The notes beneath the pieces are model-generated. The model searched no databases, had not been told where the DNA came from, and saw only the letters and a program-made list of their open reading frames with translations. Source: Planococcus rifietoensis (lineage in GTDB: Bacteria > Bacillota > Bacilli > Bacillales_A > Planococcaceae). From it: a stretch of 64,000 nucleotides of DNA. Every line of letters begins with the position of its first letter. Within the stretch, counting starts at the first letter, position 1. A program made the position numbers and the translations under genes. Shown here in pieces: positions 1 through 8,927 of the stretch. The stretch is from assembly GCF_001465795.2 (NCBI RefSeq), contig NZ_CP013659.2:2808501-2872500 (forward strand). The letters run 5' to 3'.

Positions 1-484
1 GGTAGCGGTCGTAATGTTCTGCTTTCAAGCCGACTTCCGTCAGCAAATCCATGACGGCGGTTTTGCGTTCCTGCGCTGACATATCGGTATGCATGCGGAA
101 TACTTCGTCCAACGCGTGCCCGACGCGCTGACGCGGATTCAGTGAAGCGTAAGGATCCTGGAAGATCATCTGCATTTCCTTGACGAACTTCTTTTTTTCT
201 TTCTTTTTCAGGTCCTGTATTTCTTGCTGATCAAACTGGATTTTGCCGTCGGTCAGGTCTTCCAGGCCGAGGATCGTGCGCCCGAGTGTAGACTTTCCGC
301 AGCCGGACTCGCCGACAACGCCGAGGCTTTCGCCTTTATACAATTTTAGCGACACCGATTCCACCGCTTTGACGTTCCCGGTGACTCGCTTCAAGACGCC
401 GCTTTTGATCGGAAAGTATTTCTTCACATTGTGCAGCTCCAACAGGATTTCAGGTTTTGGCGGCAAGGTCTCTGCTGTGTTCAT
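1..484 (-). CDS. Peptide-type ABC transporter ATP-binding protein (OppF/DppF class), partial
   Basis: Cytoplasmic ATPase that would power import of peptides through the permeases encoded upstream. The visible 161 codons hold the N-terminal half: a Walker A GESGCGKS and a Q-loop segment MIFQDPYASLNPR, the usual OppF/DppF wording. The C-terminal half (signature motif, Walker B) lies beyond the left edge. The ATG at 484 follows a GGGGGTGG ribosome site at a good distance. It overlaps the end of the OppD-type gene by 35 bases, so it is the last visible gene of the operon and translationally coupled to it. Substrate cannot be read from the ATPase. Confidence 0.93.
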   Translation of the reverse strand, partial: MNTAETLPPKPEILLELHNVKKYFPIKSGVLKRVTGNVKAVESVSLKLYKGESLGVVGESGCGKSTLGRTILGLEDLTDGKIQFDQQEIQDLKKKEKKKFVKEMQMIFQDPYASLNPRQRVGHALDEVFRMHTDMSAQERKTAVMDLLTEVGLKAEHYDRY

Positions 485-1466
485 CTAGTTCCACCCCCTT
501 TTTCTCGGCATACCAGCAACTGGCAAAGTGGCCGTCTGACACCGTGATTTCCGGCGGCACTTCCGCTCTGCACTTGTCGGTCGCGAACGGGCAACGCGGA
601 TGGAAGCGGCATCCTGTAATCTGTTCATCCAATCCCGGCATATTGCCAGGAATCGGTTCGAGTTCGAAATCCGGATCGTCCACGTTCGGGACCGAGTTCA
701 GCAAGCCGCGTGTATACGGGTGCTGCGGATTCTCGAAAATCTCTTCGACCGGCCCTTCTTCGATTTTCTTGCCGGCATACATGACCATGACGCGGTCGGC
801 GACTTCAGCGACGACGCCCATGTCATGGGTGATCATCATAACGCCCATATCGAAATCCTTTTTCAAGTCATTGATCAAATCTAAAATCTGCGCCTGTATC
901 GTGACATCAAGCGCCGTCGTCGGCTCATCCGCAATCAATAGGCTCGGGTTGCAGGCGAGCGACATCGCGATCATCACGCGCTGGCGCATGCCGCCGCTCA
1001 ATTCATGCGGGTACTGGTTCAGCCGTTTTTCAGGATTCGGGATCCCCACCTGTCTCAATAATTCGATGCCCTGCTGCGATGCATCTTTTTTCGAAACGCC
1101 TTTATGCAGCATCAACGGTTCACGCAACTGATAGCCGATGGTCAATACCGGATTCAGCGCTGTCATCGGCTCTTGGAAAATCATCGACATCCGGTTGCCG
1201 CGAAGCTTGCGCATTTGGTCTGCCGACAGCTGTTGAAGCGGTTCGTTGTCCAACAGGATTTCGCCGCTTTCGATTTCGCCATTAGAAGGAAGCAAGCGCA
1301 TGACCGATAACGAGGTGATGCTTTTTCCGCAGCCCGATTCCCCGACGATGCACAGCGTTTCTCCTTTATGGACATGAAATGAAACGTCTTTGACGGCTTG
1401 CACGGTCCCGCCGGAAGTGCGGAACGATGTCACCAAGTTTTTCACTTCAAGCAATGCGTGTGTCAT
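450..1466 (-). CDS. Peptide-type ABC transporter ATP-binding protein (OppD/DppD class)
   Basis: Second ATPase of the importer, 338 aa, the normal OppD/DppD length. Walker A GESGCGKS sits at residues 42-49, followed by the Q-loop [12 protein letters not shown], the ABC signature LSGGMRQR, Walker [13 protein letters not shown] and the switch histidine in MMITHDMG. The C-terminal oligopeptide/dipeptide domain carries the cysteine-rich stretch [14 protein letters not shown], typical of DppD proteins and a possible iron-sulfur ligand set. It starts 7 bases after the binding-protein gene, behind an AGGGGA site, so it belongs to the same transcript. Confidence 0.95.
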   Translation of the reverse strand: MTHALLEVKNLVTSFRTSGGTVQAVKDVSFHVHKGETLCIVGESGCGKSITSLSVMRLLPSNGEIESGEILLDNEPLQQLSADQMRKLRGNRMSMIFQEPMTALNPVLTIGYQLREPLMLHKGVSKKDASQQGIELLRQVGIPNPEKRLNQYPHELSGGMRQRVMIAMSLACNPSLLIADEPTTALDVTIQAQILDLINDLKKDFDMGVMMITHDMGVVAEVADRVMVMYAGKKIEEGPVEEIFENPQHPYTRGLLNSVPNVDDPDFELEPIPGNMPGLDEQITGCRFHPRCPFATDKCRAEVPPEITVSDGHFASCWYAEKKGVELDEHSRDLAAKT

Positions 1467-1473
1467 ATTTCCC

Positions 1474-3033
1474 CTACTCTCTCGTTACGTTATACAAGCT
1501 CCATTGTCCGTTCGGATCCATTTGCAAACCTTGGATCGATTGATCTGTCGCTGATGTCACGACCCCGTGATACATGACAATCGCTGCATCTTCAGCGAGC
1601 ATCAATTGGTTCGCTTCGTTCAAAATCGATTGGCGTTCTTCCTGGTCGATCGTCGTGCGGGAGGCTTCGACCAATTCGTCGAATTCCGGATTGTTGTATT
1701 GCGCACGGTTGGAAGCGCCGATGTTATCTGAATGGAAGTTCGGGTACAACATTTCAGAACCGTCGCCTGTTACATTCGACCAGCTCAAGAATGTCAGGTC
1801 ATACTCTCCACTGCGTGCAGTATCCAGGAAAGTCGCCCATTCCATCGTTTCAATTTCGACAGTGAATCCAGCTTCCGTCAATTGGGACTGGACGATTTCT
1901 GCCATCAAGATGAAGTTGTCGCGGTTGGCGGAAAGCAATTTGATCGGCTCGTCGCCATAGCCGTTTTCTTCCACCAATTGCTTCGCCATTTCAGGATCAT
2001 AAGGTGTTCCTGCGTCATCCGCAGATTCATCGTAGCCGAATACTTGCGGCCCGAGGATGCTGTCGCTTCTGACACCCAAATCGTTTAAGTTGGCAACGAA
2101 CGCATCACGGTCGATCGCACTTGCTACCGCTTTACGGAAGTCCGGATCTTGGTTGCGGTCTTTTGAATGATTGAACGTCAAATAATAAACTGGTGTGCCG
2201 TCTTGTTTCGTTACTTCTACATTATCAATCGATTCGATACGTGAAATCTGTTCTGTCGGCAACGCATCGAGGAAGTTGACTTCGCCTGTCTGCAACATAG
2301 AGATCGCGGTTGACGTTTCAGGGACTACTTTGAAGACGACGCGGTCGAGTTCCGGTGCACCGCCCCAATAATCTTCGTTTTTCTCAAGCACGACTTGGTC
2401 ACCAGTTGCCCAGCTTGAGAATTTGAATGGGCCTGTGCCCACTGGTTCTTGCATCAAATCTTGCTCCTGGTCAGCAGTCGGGCTGACGATCGCTGCATTT
2501 GAGTGGGATAAAGCGGCCAATAGCGGGCCGTATGGATATTTCGTTTTGATTTCCACAGTGTTTTCATCGACTACTGTAATTTCATCGACCGGCTCCAACA
2601 GGGAAGCCCGCGGCGCAGCTGTTTCTGGGTCGCGCAGCTTATCGAATGTGTATTTCACGGCTTCCGCATTGAACGGTGTGCCGTCTTGGAACTCAATGCC
2701 TTCTTTCAAGGTAATAACCCATGTCAGATCGTCTGGTGTTTCGTAGGATTCTGCGAGCATCGGCTCGATTTCCATCGTTTCAGGATTTCTGACGAATAGT
2801 TTTTCATATACTTGTTCTGTAACACTTGAAGAGACCGAATCATTGGTCATAATCGGCGAAAGCCCTACCGCATCAGTTGTGGAAGCGTAGATGATTTCTT
2901 GGTCGACATCACTTGATCCTCCTGATGAATCGCCGCCTGATCCTTCTGCGCCTTCAGGAATGGTGCTTTCTGAACAAGCGCTTAACACCAGGATGCCGAA
3001 GAACGCCAGTAGTACGAGCCAGTATTTTTTCAT
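1474..3033 (-). CDS. Peptide ABC transporter substrate-binding lipoprotein (SBP family 5)
   Basis: Extracellular solute receptor of the importer, 519 aa. A signal peptide ends in the lipobox LSAC with the lipidated cysteine at residue 20, followed by a Ser/Gly/Asp-rich linker that lifts the domain off the membrane. The rest reads as a family 5 extracellular binding protein (DppA/OppA/GsiB group), with the characteristic EPVGTGPFKF segment in the middle. It lies between the permease genes and the ATPase genes, giving the order B-C-A-D-F along the transcript. Dipeptides, oligopeptides or glutathione are all possible ligands; sequence alone does not decide. Confidence 0.94.
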   Translation of the reverse strand: MKKYWLVLLAFFGILVLSACSESTIPEGAEGSGGDSSGGSSDVDQEIIYASTTDAVGLSPIMTNDSVSSSVTEQVYEKLFVRNPETMEIEPMLAESYETPDDLTWVITLKEGIEFQDGTPFNAEAVKYTFDKLRDPETAAPRASLLEPVDEITVVDENTVEIKTKYPYGPLLAALSHSNAAIVSPTADQEQDLMQEPVGTGPFKFSSWATGDQVVLEKNEDYWGGAPELDRVVFKVVPETSTAISMLQTGEVNFLDALPTEQISRIESIDNVEVTKQDGTPVYYLTFNHSKDRNQDPDFRKAVASAIDRDAFVANLNDLGVRSDSILGPQVFGYDESADDAGTPYDPEMAKQLVEENGYGDEPIKLLSANRDNFILMAEIVQSQLTEAGFTVEIETMEWATFLDTARSGEYDLTFLSWSNVTGDGSEMLYPNFHSDNIGASNRAQYNNPEFDELVEASRTTIDQEERQSILNEANQLMLAEDAAIVMYHGVVTSATDQSIQGLQMDPNGQWSLYNVTRE

Positions 3034-3053
3034 AAATGATTCCCCCTATTTTG

Positions 3054-3941
3054 TTATTCTTGTAAATCCATGTTCGGATCGAGCGCATCGCGCAACCCAT
3101 CACCGAGTACATTAAAAGCAAAAACCGTCAGCATGATCGCAATGCCGGGCACGATGGTCAAATGAGGCGCTGACCACATAAAATCCTGCCCCTGCGAAAT
3201 CATGGCGCCCCATTCCGGTGTCGGAGGCTGTGCGCCGAGCCCTAAATAACTAAGTGCTGCCGTGGAAAGAATGGCTGTGGCCATACGCATCGTCGCAAAC
3301 ACGATGATGGGTGCTGAAGCATTCGGCAAAATATGGCGGATCATGATGCGCAGATCCGACGCTCCCATCGAGCGCATCGCCATGATGTATTCTTTCTCTT
3401 TAATGGAAAGAACCGAGCCGCGGACGATACGCGCACAAGTCGGAATCGACCAGATGCTGATGGCGATCGCGACATTCACAAGGCTTGTGCCAAGAATTGC
3501 AATGATCAGCATCGCCAGCAAGATTCCCGGGAATGAGAACAACAAGTCGACGAATCTCATGATGATCGCATCCAGTTTCCGGTAATAGCCTGCCAAGAGT
3601 CCAAGGATTGTTCCGCCAATCAATCCGAGCGATACGGCGGTGATGCCGACCACCAATGAGATTCTGGCGCCGAAGACGATCCGGCTCCACACGTCGCGTC
3701 CGTAATTGTCGGTCCCGAGCCAATGCCCGTCACTGAACACCGGCAGTTCACGGTTCGCCAAGTTTTGGGCTGCTGGGTCATGCGCTGTCATAAACGGCGC
3801 AAATAGCGCTAAGATGATCTGCAAGATGACGATGACTAAGCCAACAATCGCCAATTTATTTTTAAACAAGCGCTTCATTGTGGTGACAATGTATTTTTCG
3901 CGCTTTTTGTCTTTCGTTTTTACCGACTCGACAGTTGCCAT
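3054..3941 (-). CDS. Peptide-type ABC transporter permease (DppC/OppC class)
   Basis: Inner-membrane permease of 295 aa. A charged N-terminal tail precedes the first transmembrane helix, then an OppC-type N-terminal region (LGTDNYGRDVWSR) and the BPD transport domain with the EAA loop GASDLRIMIRHILPNA that contacts the ATPases. About six membrane segments. The start follows AAGGAGGAGG, and the gene begins 15 bases after the DppB-class gene. Closest in style to dipeptide and glutathione permeases; the exact substrate is not visible. Confidence 0.94.
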   Translation of the reverse strand: MATVESVKTKDKKREKYIVTTMKRLFKNKLAIVGLVIVILQIILALFAPFMTAHDPAAQNLANRELPVFSDGHWLGTDNYGRDVWSRIVFGARISLVVGITAVSLGLIGGTILGLLAGYYRKLDAIIMRFVDLLFSFPGILLAMLIIAILGTSLVNVAIAISIWSIPTCARIVRGSVLSIKEKEYIMAMRSMGASDLRIMIRHILPNASAPIIVFATMRMATAILSTAALSYLGLGAQPPTPEWGAMISQGQDFMWSAPHLTIVPGIAIMLTVFAFNVLGDGLRDALDPNMDLQE

Positions 3942-3956
3942 GATCCTCCTCCTTTC

Positions 3957-4898
3957 TTAGTCATATTTGATTCTCGGGTCGATATAGGTGTAGATGATAT
4001 CGACCAGCAAATTGACGAGTACGAACAATGTCGCGACCAACAGAACTGAGCCTTGCACCATCGGGAAATCGCGGGCTGCAATGGCATCGATCATCAGCCG
4101 CCCGACGCCGTTGATGGCGAATACCTTTTCGGTGATAATCGTTCCGCCGAGCAAGAAGCCGAAGTTCAACCCGATGATCGTAATAATCGGGATCATTGCG
4201 TTTTTCAATGTGTGGATCCAAATAACGTTCTTTTCTTTCACGCCTTTGGCACGTGCCGTTCTGACGTAATCGGCGCGGATGACTTCAAGCATCGAAGACC
4301 TCGCCATGCGCGCAATCATCGCAGCCGATCCTGTCCCTAACGTGATCGCCGGCAGGATCAATTCCTTGATGCCATCGAGTGTGTACCAAGGGCTCGACAT
4401 GCCCCCTACCGGCAACCATTGGAGATTCACAGCAAATACGAGGATCAATAACGCCCCGAGCCAGAAGTTCGGGATGGAGATGCCGGCCAGTGCGAACGTG
4501 GTCGCTGAAACGTCCAGCCAGGAATTTTGCCTCAAGGCTGAGATGAGGCCTGTGATGATTCCGATAATCACGGCGACGATCATGCTCGCGACAGCCAATT
4601 TCAATGTATTGGGAAAGCGCACCATGATCGCGTCTGCCACGGGCTGCGTCGTCTGATAGGAATAACCGAAATCGCCTTGGACGGCATTTCCTACATAACG
4701 GGCGTACTGCGTCAGAAACGGATCGTTCAACCCGAGATTTTCTTCAATCGCTTCAATATCGGAAGCAGTGGCTGTCGGTCCGCCAATGACAGCAGCCGGA
4801 TTCCCGGGCGCTATATGCATGGACGAAAAAACAAGAAACGATATGCCGAACAATAAGAACACCAATTGCAATGTTCGCTGGATAATAAGTGAAACCAA
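3957..4898 (-). CDS. Peptide-type ABC transporter permease (DppB/OppB class)
   Basis: First gene of the importer operon, 313 aa, normal for DppB. Six membrane segments are visible with the EAA loop GVKEKNVIWIHTLKNA and the conserved region GFLLGGTIITEKVFAINGVG near the C-terminus. The start is taken as TTG because it is placed seven bases after an AGGAGGTGG ribosome site and gives the expected MVSLIIQRT-type N-terminus; there is no better ATG nearby. It forms the translocation pore together with the DppC-class protein. Confidence 0.93.
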   Translation of the reverse strand: MVSLIIQRTLQLVFLLFGISFLVFSSMHIAPGNPAAVIGGPTATASDIEAIEENLGLNDPFLTQYARYVGNAVQGDFGYSYQTTQPVADAIMVRFPNTLKLAVASMIVAVIIGIITGLISALRQNSWLDVSATTFALAGISIPNFWLGALLILVFAVNLQWLPVGGMSSPWYTLDGIKELILPAITLGTGSAAMIARMARSSMLEVIRADYVRTARAKGVKEKNVIWIHTLKNAMIPIITIIGLNFGFLLGGTIITEKVFAINGVGRLMIDAIAARDFPMVQGSVLLVATLFVLVNLLVDIIYTYIDPRIKYD

Positions 4899-5158
4899 AC
4901 CCCCACCTCCTAGACATTAGTAAAGCATTTATCCTTTTTTGATTAACAAAAGAATAAATATTGATGTTCTACAGTATAAAGTAATCGAATATTAAATTCT
5001 ATATGAATTTTCAATTAATACATAAAAAATCGTTATTTTGGTTCTTTAAGCACTAAAAATTAAACTTTTAGTTACTCAATGTCGGATTAATTGTAATTTC
5101 TTATCCATTTTGTTCTTTCATTTGGAAAATCGCGACATTTCATTACGGTACACAAAAT
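4899..5158. promoter_or_regulatory. AT-rich leader region of the ABC importer operon with an inverted repeat
   Basis: 260 bases without a gene, very AT-rich. It must hold the promoter of the importer operon, since a terminator closes the gene upstream. A 7-bp inverted repeat ACTAAAA-N7-TTTTAGT lies at 5052-5072. I could not fix a convincing -35/-10 pair because several AT-rich matches compete. The repeat may be an operator; the nearby Lrp-type gene is one candidate regulator, which is only inference from position. Confidence 0.4.
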
Positions 5159-5250
5159 AAAAACCAGCACCCTAAAAAAATAAACTGCTCCACGCTCGTC
5201 GAATTTCTAATAGACGAGGGCGATGCAGAATAAATTGGGTGCTGGTTTTT
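5159..5250 (-). terminator. Long nested hairpin, terminator of the Lrp-type gene
   Basis: Outer arms AAAAACCAGCACCC (5159-5172) and their complement (5237-5250) enclose further pairing: CTGC/GCAG (5185-5188 with 5225-5228) and CTCGTC/GACGAG inside. On the minus strand the outer arm ends in a T-run. It closes the Lrp gene; the 64-base interior is unusually long for a simple terminator. Confidence 0.7.
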
Positions 5251-5266
5251 TAATTTTTCGTGGCTA

Positions 5267-5716
5267 TTACAGTTTAAGTCCATTTCTACTTTTGAATCTT
5301 CGCAGCAGGATATGGCTTTCGACTCGCGTAATGCCTTCGAGTGCATATAATTCTTCGTTGATGAACTTTTCCAGATCGATGAAGTCATCCACCAAAACGT
5401 GCATGTGCAAGGTGGAAGGCCCTGTCATCTGATAGCAGCTGGCGACTTGCGGGTTGTCTGCCAAGGCTTGTGCCACTTCGACGAGTGATCCCGGCTCGCA
5501 ATCCACTTCAAAGAATCCGGAAACTTTCTTGCCAACCTTTTCGCTGTTGATCACAACGGTAAACTTCTCGATGACGCCTGCCTCGATCAGGTTTTGAACT
5601 CTTTCCCGGACGGCGACACGGGACAGATTCAATTCTTTTCCGATATCCACATATGAAGTGCGGCCATTCACCGTCAACAACTCTAGAATTTTTTTATCGG
5701 TATTATCCAACTTCAT
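5267..5716 (-). CDS. Lrp/AsnC family transcriptional regulator
   Basis: DNA-binding feast/famine regulator, 149 aa, the normal family size. The N-terminal helix-turn-helix is visible around residues 20-45 (DIGKELNLSRVAVRERVQNL), opened by the typical LDNTDKKILELL helix. The C-terminal RAM domain that senses amino acids covers about residues 65-145. It stands alone, ends in a long hairpin, and lies upstream of the peptide importer in the same direction, so control of peptide uptake is conceivable but not shown. Confidence 0.93.
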   Translation of the reverse strand: MKLDNTDKKILELLTVNGRTSYVDIGKELNLSRVAVRERVQNLIEAGVIEKFTVVINSEKVGKKVSGFFEVDCEPGSLVEVAQALADNPQVASCYQMTGPSTLHMHVLVDDFIDLEKFINEELYALEGITRVESHILLRRFKSRNGLKL

Positions 5717-5945
5717 GTTTTACACCTCTGATTCGATAGAATGACTTCATTATATCCATTCTCCGTAAGATTGAAAATGTGCGTTTTATTTCAGAACTGG
5801 TATTTGAGGCATAGTTGCCTTATCAATCCACAACTACTACTTGCGACAAGACTCCCGCCTCTAAGCTTTGCGGATTTTCCTTATGATACCACATGTCAAA
5901 TATCCCCTATTACTTTGGGCACGGGGATACGTTAGATCGACCGCT

Positions 5946-6392
5946 TCAAGAAAGCAGCTTCTTCTCCAGCACAATCTTCAACTGGCTGCGTGGATCGACT
6001 TCCGTCTTCAAGACGTCAAAACCCGTCTGGATATTCAGCAGCAGCATGCCGCGCCATTTGTTCATCGTCTTGGTGCGGACGATTTCGTAGCCCATGTCTT
6101 TTAAGTCTTCGTGCTGCCTGCGCATCAGTTCGGAGGCGATTCCAAGCTTTCGGCAATCGGGACGGACGCCGCCAAGCCAACTGTAAAAAATCTGATCGTC
6201 CAGGGCATAGCCGATTTTATAGCCTACGACGCATTTGTCTACTAAAGCCACATAGACCAATACAGTTTCCTGGCGGTTGAGCTTCTCCAGCCAGTGTCCC
6301 GGCCCATCAAAAATCAGCCGGTGCAGCGCGGTGATTTCTTCTGCTATTCCATAGGGCGGTTCAGAACTGAATTTTTGATAGTGGATGTTCAT
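5946..6392 (-). CDS. GNAT family N-acetyltransferase
   Basis: 148 aa, the length of a single GNAT domain. The acetyl-CoA binding motif A is seen as VRPDCRKLGIASELMRRQ, a variant of the R/Q-x-x-G-x-G/A loop, followed by the typical C-terminal segment with TKTMNKWRGMLLLNIQTGFDV. It would move an acetyl group from acetyl-CoA to an amine; the acceptor is unknown. It is a single-gene unit on the minus strand with about 230 bases separating it from the Lrp gene. One of ten GNAT genes in the window. Confidence 0.88.
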   Translation of the reverse strand: MNIHYQKFSSEPPYGIAEEITALHRLIFDGPGHWLEKLNRQETVLVYVALVDKCVVGYKIGYALDDQIFYSWLGGVRPDCRKLGIASELMRRQHEDLKDMGYEIVRTKTMNKWRGMLLLNIQTGFDVLKTEVDPRSQLKIVLEKKLLS

Positions 6393-6463
6393 AAGCTTGC
6401 CTCTTTCTGTTCAAATATATGTGTGCATTTCTCTATCTCGAGAAACCCCAGTCTAGACTCCAC

Positions 6464-6661
6464 TTATTTGAGGTTTATGCGCCGGACAGTCTTTAAAATT
6501 TCAGCAACTCCCATCGCTATCAACCCGTTCAATGCAGCAAACACTGCGTATAGAACAGTTTGCTCCTCTATCCCATCAGACGCCATTGACATGCCGATCG
6601 TAAAAGCGCCCGCGAGCATCATCAAGCTACCGAATATATATAGCATCGAAACTAATTTCAT
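6464..6661 (-). CDS. Small two-helix membrane protein, unknown function
   Basis: 65 aa. Two hydrophobic segments, residues about 5-26 and 37-57, joined by a short acidic loop (SDGIEEQ), with a basic tail KTVRRINLK that should stay in the cytoplasm. The ATG follows AAGGAGA at a normal distance, which supports translation. It is the last of a row of small membrane protein genes on the minus strand. I do not recognise the family. Confidence 0.65.
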   Translation of the reverse strand: MKLVSMLYIFGSLMMLAGAFTIGMSMASDGIEEQTVLYAVFAALNGLIAMGVAEILKTVRRINLK

Positions 6662-6735
6662 AATATTCTCCTTTTCTTTGCGTATAAAAATAATCGCTGT
6701 GTTAAATTAGAGGATCTATCTACCGATTCTTTTGA

Positions 6736-6843
6736 TTACAACGGGACTGTTTGACGAGAAACTTCAGTATGCAGTAGATAGACCCTGCAAATGCCCGCTG
6801 CGAAGCCAAGCGCTAGAAACACAACCGTTTTGCTATCGACCAT
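6736..6843 (-). CDS. 35-residue single-helix membrane protein
   Basis: A very short reading frame preceded by a strong CAGGGGGG ribosome site 2-4 bases before the ATG. The product has one hydrophobic stretch, VVFLALGFAAGICRVYLL, and a short polar tail. It starts 23 bases after the stop of the next upstream membrane protein gene, so it could be co-transcribed with it. No family recognised. The ribosome site and the helix are the only evidence. Confidence 0.45.
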   Translation of the reverse strand: MVDSKTVVFLALGFAAGICRVYLLHTEVSRQTVPL

Positions 6844-6866
6844 ATCCCCCCTGATTTCATGGGTGC

Positions 6867-7136
6867 TTAGTTAGGAAAAGCGAGCCAATACGCTAAAGGT
6901 ACAAAGAGCAACAAAAAGATGCCGGTGCTGATCCAGGTATGCTTTTTCGGGATTCCCCATCTTTTTTCAAGTGACTGAATATGAATGGAAACCAATATGT
7001 ATCCAAAGAATCCTAGAAAGAAGCTGGACTTGTCCTGATAAATGGAGAAAGCTCGGATGAGTCCTAAGCCAATCAATAACATGCCAGTTTTGCATAAAAT
7101 TATGTTGAAATACTGCACTTTCTTTTCTTCTATCAT
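6867..7136 (-). CDS. Small three-helix membrane protein, unknown function
   Basis: 89 aa with three hydrophobic segments at roughly residues 10-28, 37-54 and 67-86; the last ends only three residues from the C-terminus. A charged N-terminus (IEEKKVQ) and a basic loop (SLEKRWGIPKK) suggest a cytoplasmic N-terminus. Starts behind a GGAATGGAAAG purine run, 29 bases after the DUF4181-type gene. Probably part of the same transcript. Function unknown. Confidence 0.65.
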   Translation of the reverse strand: MIEEKKVQYFNIILCKTGMLLIGLGLIRAFSIYQDKSSFFLGFFGYILVSIHIQSLEKRWGIPKKHTWISTGIFLLLFVPLAYWLAFPN

Positions 7137-7165
7137 CTTTCCATTCCTTTCAAAAAGCCTGAAAT

Positions 7166-7573
7166 TTAAGCTAAAAAGTTAAAGACGTCGAAATAGATCA
7201 CCAAGGTGACTGCCGATATCCAAACCGCCATCTCACTCAGTATCAAAACGGCCTGTTTCGGCTGGTCGGAGTGCTTCCATTGGAAATAGGCTCTGACTAG
7301 TGAGTCCAATACCATCAAAACAATAAATAACATGAGGTAAAGAAGAATCGGGAACTCCTGAATAAATACTAAATAAATGATAATTACACTCAAGAGCAGC
7401 CATAGCCTTTTGAGCCACTTGTCGATTTTTTCATGTCGTTCATTGACGTAATAGGACGAAAAAAAATCTTTCTTTTCTTTTTCGATTTTCAATATTTTTC
7501 TGAGCACAAAATTCATTAGGGTGTTAAGTACGACAATCCCTAGAATAACCAATCCGATTTCCAGCCAAAACAT
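7166..7573 (-). CDS. DUF4181-like membrane protein
   Basis: 135 aa. Four hydrophobic segments and, after the first, the motif KKDFFSSYYVNERHEKIDKW, which resembles the N-terminal half of DUF4181 proteins of Bacillales; the segment RAYFQWKHSDQPKQ fits the same family. I place the start at the second possible codon, the ATG at 7573, because AAGGAGG lies eight bases before it; a frame extension of seven codons would contain the ribosome site. Function of the family is not known to me. Confidence 0.75.
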   Translation of the reverse strand: MFWLEIGLVILGIVVLNTLMNFVLRKILKIEKEKKDFFSSYYVNERHEKIDKWLKRLWLLLSVIIIYLVFIQEFPILLYLMLFIVLMVLDSLVRAYFQWKHSDQPKQAVLILSEMAVWISAVTLVIYFDVFNFLA

Positions 7574-7654
7574 GGGCACACCTCCTTTTTGCAAGAGTGA
7601 TAGTCGATAAAAAAGCCTTTCCTACACTTGGATTTTTTTACAACCCGGGGCCGC

Positions 7655-8392
7655 TCAACTTAATTTATTTAGCGATTGTTTTCCATGAAAAACCTTTAAT
7701 ATGAACTCTTTTTCAGGAACATTCAATTGTTCATATCCCAAGAGGAAATCTTGATTATCGTAAGGAGCTTGCTTTAATGCGACATTGATTTCTTTGGCCG
7801 TTAATTCAATGATGGCATATCTGGCTGACGGCTTGTCATAACAGCCAAGCGATCCCGGATTCAAGTAAGTTCGTTGTGCTGAAGAAAAGTGATGCACCGG
7901 ATGATGATGCCCGAAACAGACCAAATCGAACGGTGATTCTTTATAAAGCTGATCCAGCTTTTCAGCAGTCGGCTCAGCGTCGATGGGAAGAAATCGCTGC
8001 TCGGCGTCGATGTGATAATGAGTAAACAATATCTTGTGACCCTCATGCTCAGCCACTATTTCTTTCGGAATGGCTTTCAATTTAGGCAGCAGGCGGTGAT
8101 CGAATCGTTTTGCCAACCATTCGTGATGAAGCTTTTCACCGCCTTGGCTTTCGCCATCTTCTCCTTCCAAAATCGCAATCAATTCTTCTTCGTGATTCCC
8201 GATAACAAATGAAATGTCTTTTCTGGAAAACAAAATCTCCAGCACTTCGTTGGTCTCGTACCCTATTCCGACCATATCTCCTATACAGTAGATGTGCTTC
8301 ACTTCAGGCTGCTGATCGATTTCTGCCAATACTGAAAGTAAAGCGCGGCTATTTCCGTGGACATCCGCGATAACTGCGATCGTTGTACTCAT
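7655..8392 (-). CDS. Metallophosphoesterase (calcineurin-like, YfcE/PrpE type)
   Basis: Cytoplasmic phosphoesterase of 245 aa. The di-metal site motifs appear in order: D-V-H at residues 10-12, GD around 39, GNHEE around 66, the histidine of HYH around 125 and GHHHP near 162. This is the set used by small phosphodiesterases and protein or nucleotide phosphatases, with Mn or Fe as metal. AGAGGGATTAG precedes the ATG. The substrate cannot be deduced; it stands between two small membrane protein genes. Confidence 0.9.
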   Translation of the reverse strand: MSTTIAVIADVHGNSRALLSVLAEIDQQPEVKHIYCIGDMVGIGYETNEVLEILFSRKDISFVIGNHEEELIAILEGEDGESQGGEKLHHEWLAKRFDHRLLPKLKAIPKEIVAEHEGHKILFTHYHIDAEQRFLPIDAEPTAEKLDQLYKESPFDLVCFGHHHPVHHFSSAQRTYLNPGSLGCYDKPSARYAIIELTAKEINVALKQAPYDNQDFLLGYEQLNVPEKEFILKVFHGKQSLNKLS

Positions 8393-8482
8393 CTAATCCC
8401 TCTCTTCGAATTCCCCATTTATTTCGTGAAGCTTATCTGAAGTTCTTAAAGACTAAATATCTCGCCCTGAATTTCTTATGGT

Positions 8483-8791
8483 TTAATCTGCTTCCCGAGC
8501 TTCAGCTTTCGATGCCAATTTCCCAAGCAAGCCCTTTTTTTGAATAAACAAGATGACCAGCGCTTGAATCGACATGGCGATAATGACGAGGAACAATTGC
8601 GAACTTTGGTAGAAGATATGGGAGAGTGCAAAATAGATTGGACCTGCTGCCAAATAGGAAATGTACTGGTTTTTTGTTGTGATGTAAACGATTGTCGCCA
8701 GGCAGCTTGTTATGAGAAGCAACTCTCCAAACACTGAAAGGTAATAAAAAATTCCCTCCAGAGAATAGGCAAGGCCGTCTAAAAGCGTCAT
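8483..8791 (-). CDS. Three-helix membrane protein, unknown function
   Basis: 102 aa with three hydrophobic segments (about 13-36, 42-60, 62-82) and a C-terminal basic/acidic tail KKGLLGKLASKAEAREAD. The ATG is preceded by GAAGGAGGAAAC, an excellent ribosome site. Single gene upstream of the phosphoesterase. Not recognised. Confidence 0.7.
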   Translation of the reverse strand: MTLLDGLAYSLEGIFYYLSVFGELLLITSCLATIVYITTKNQYISYLAAGPIYFALSHIFYQSSQLFLVIIAMSIQALVILFIQKKGLLGKLASKAEAREAD

Positions 8792-8885
8792 TTAGTTTCC
8801 TCCTTCATTTACATTAATAGGCTTTCCATTGATGGTAACATTTATTGGAAAAATTGTTATTAATAATCCCAAAAAATCTTCATAC

Positions 8886-8912
8886 AAAAACCCCGCTGTT
8901 GGTCAGCGGGGT
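8886..8912. terminator. Rho-independent terminator after the SDR gene
   Basis: Stem AACCCCGCTG with loop TTGGT and complementary arm; on the minus strand it is followed by TTTTTG. Lies 16 bases after the stop of the SDR gene. Confidence 0.85.
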
Positions 8913-8927
8913 TCGGTTGTTTATGTA

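Noticed and set aside
457..1131. Long plus-strand reading frame of 224 codons opposite the OppD-type gene
   Set aside because: Antisense shadow of a well-conserved ATPase gene; no domain and no ribosome site.
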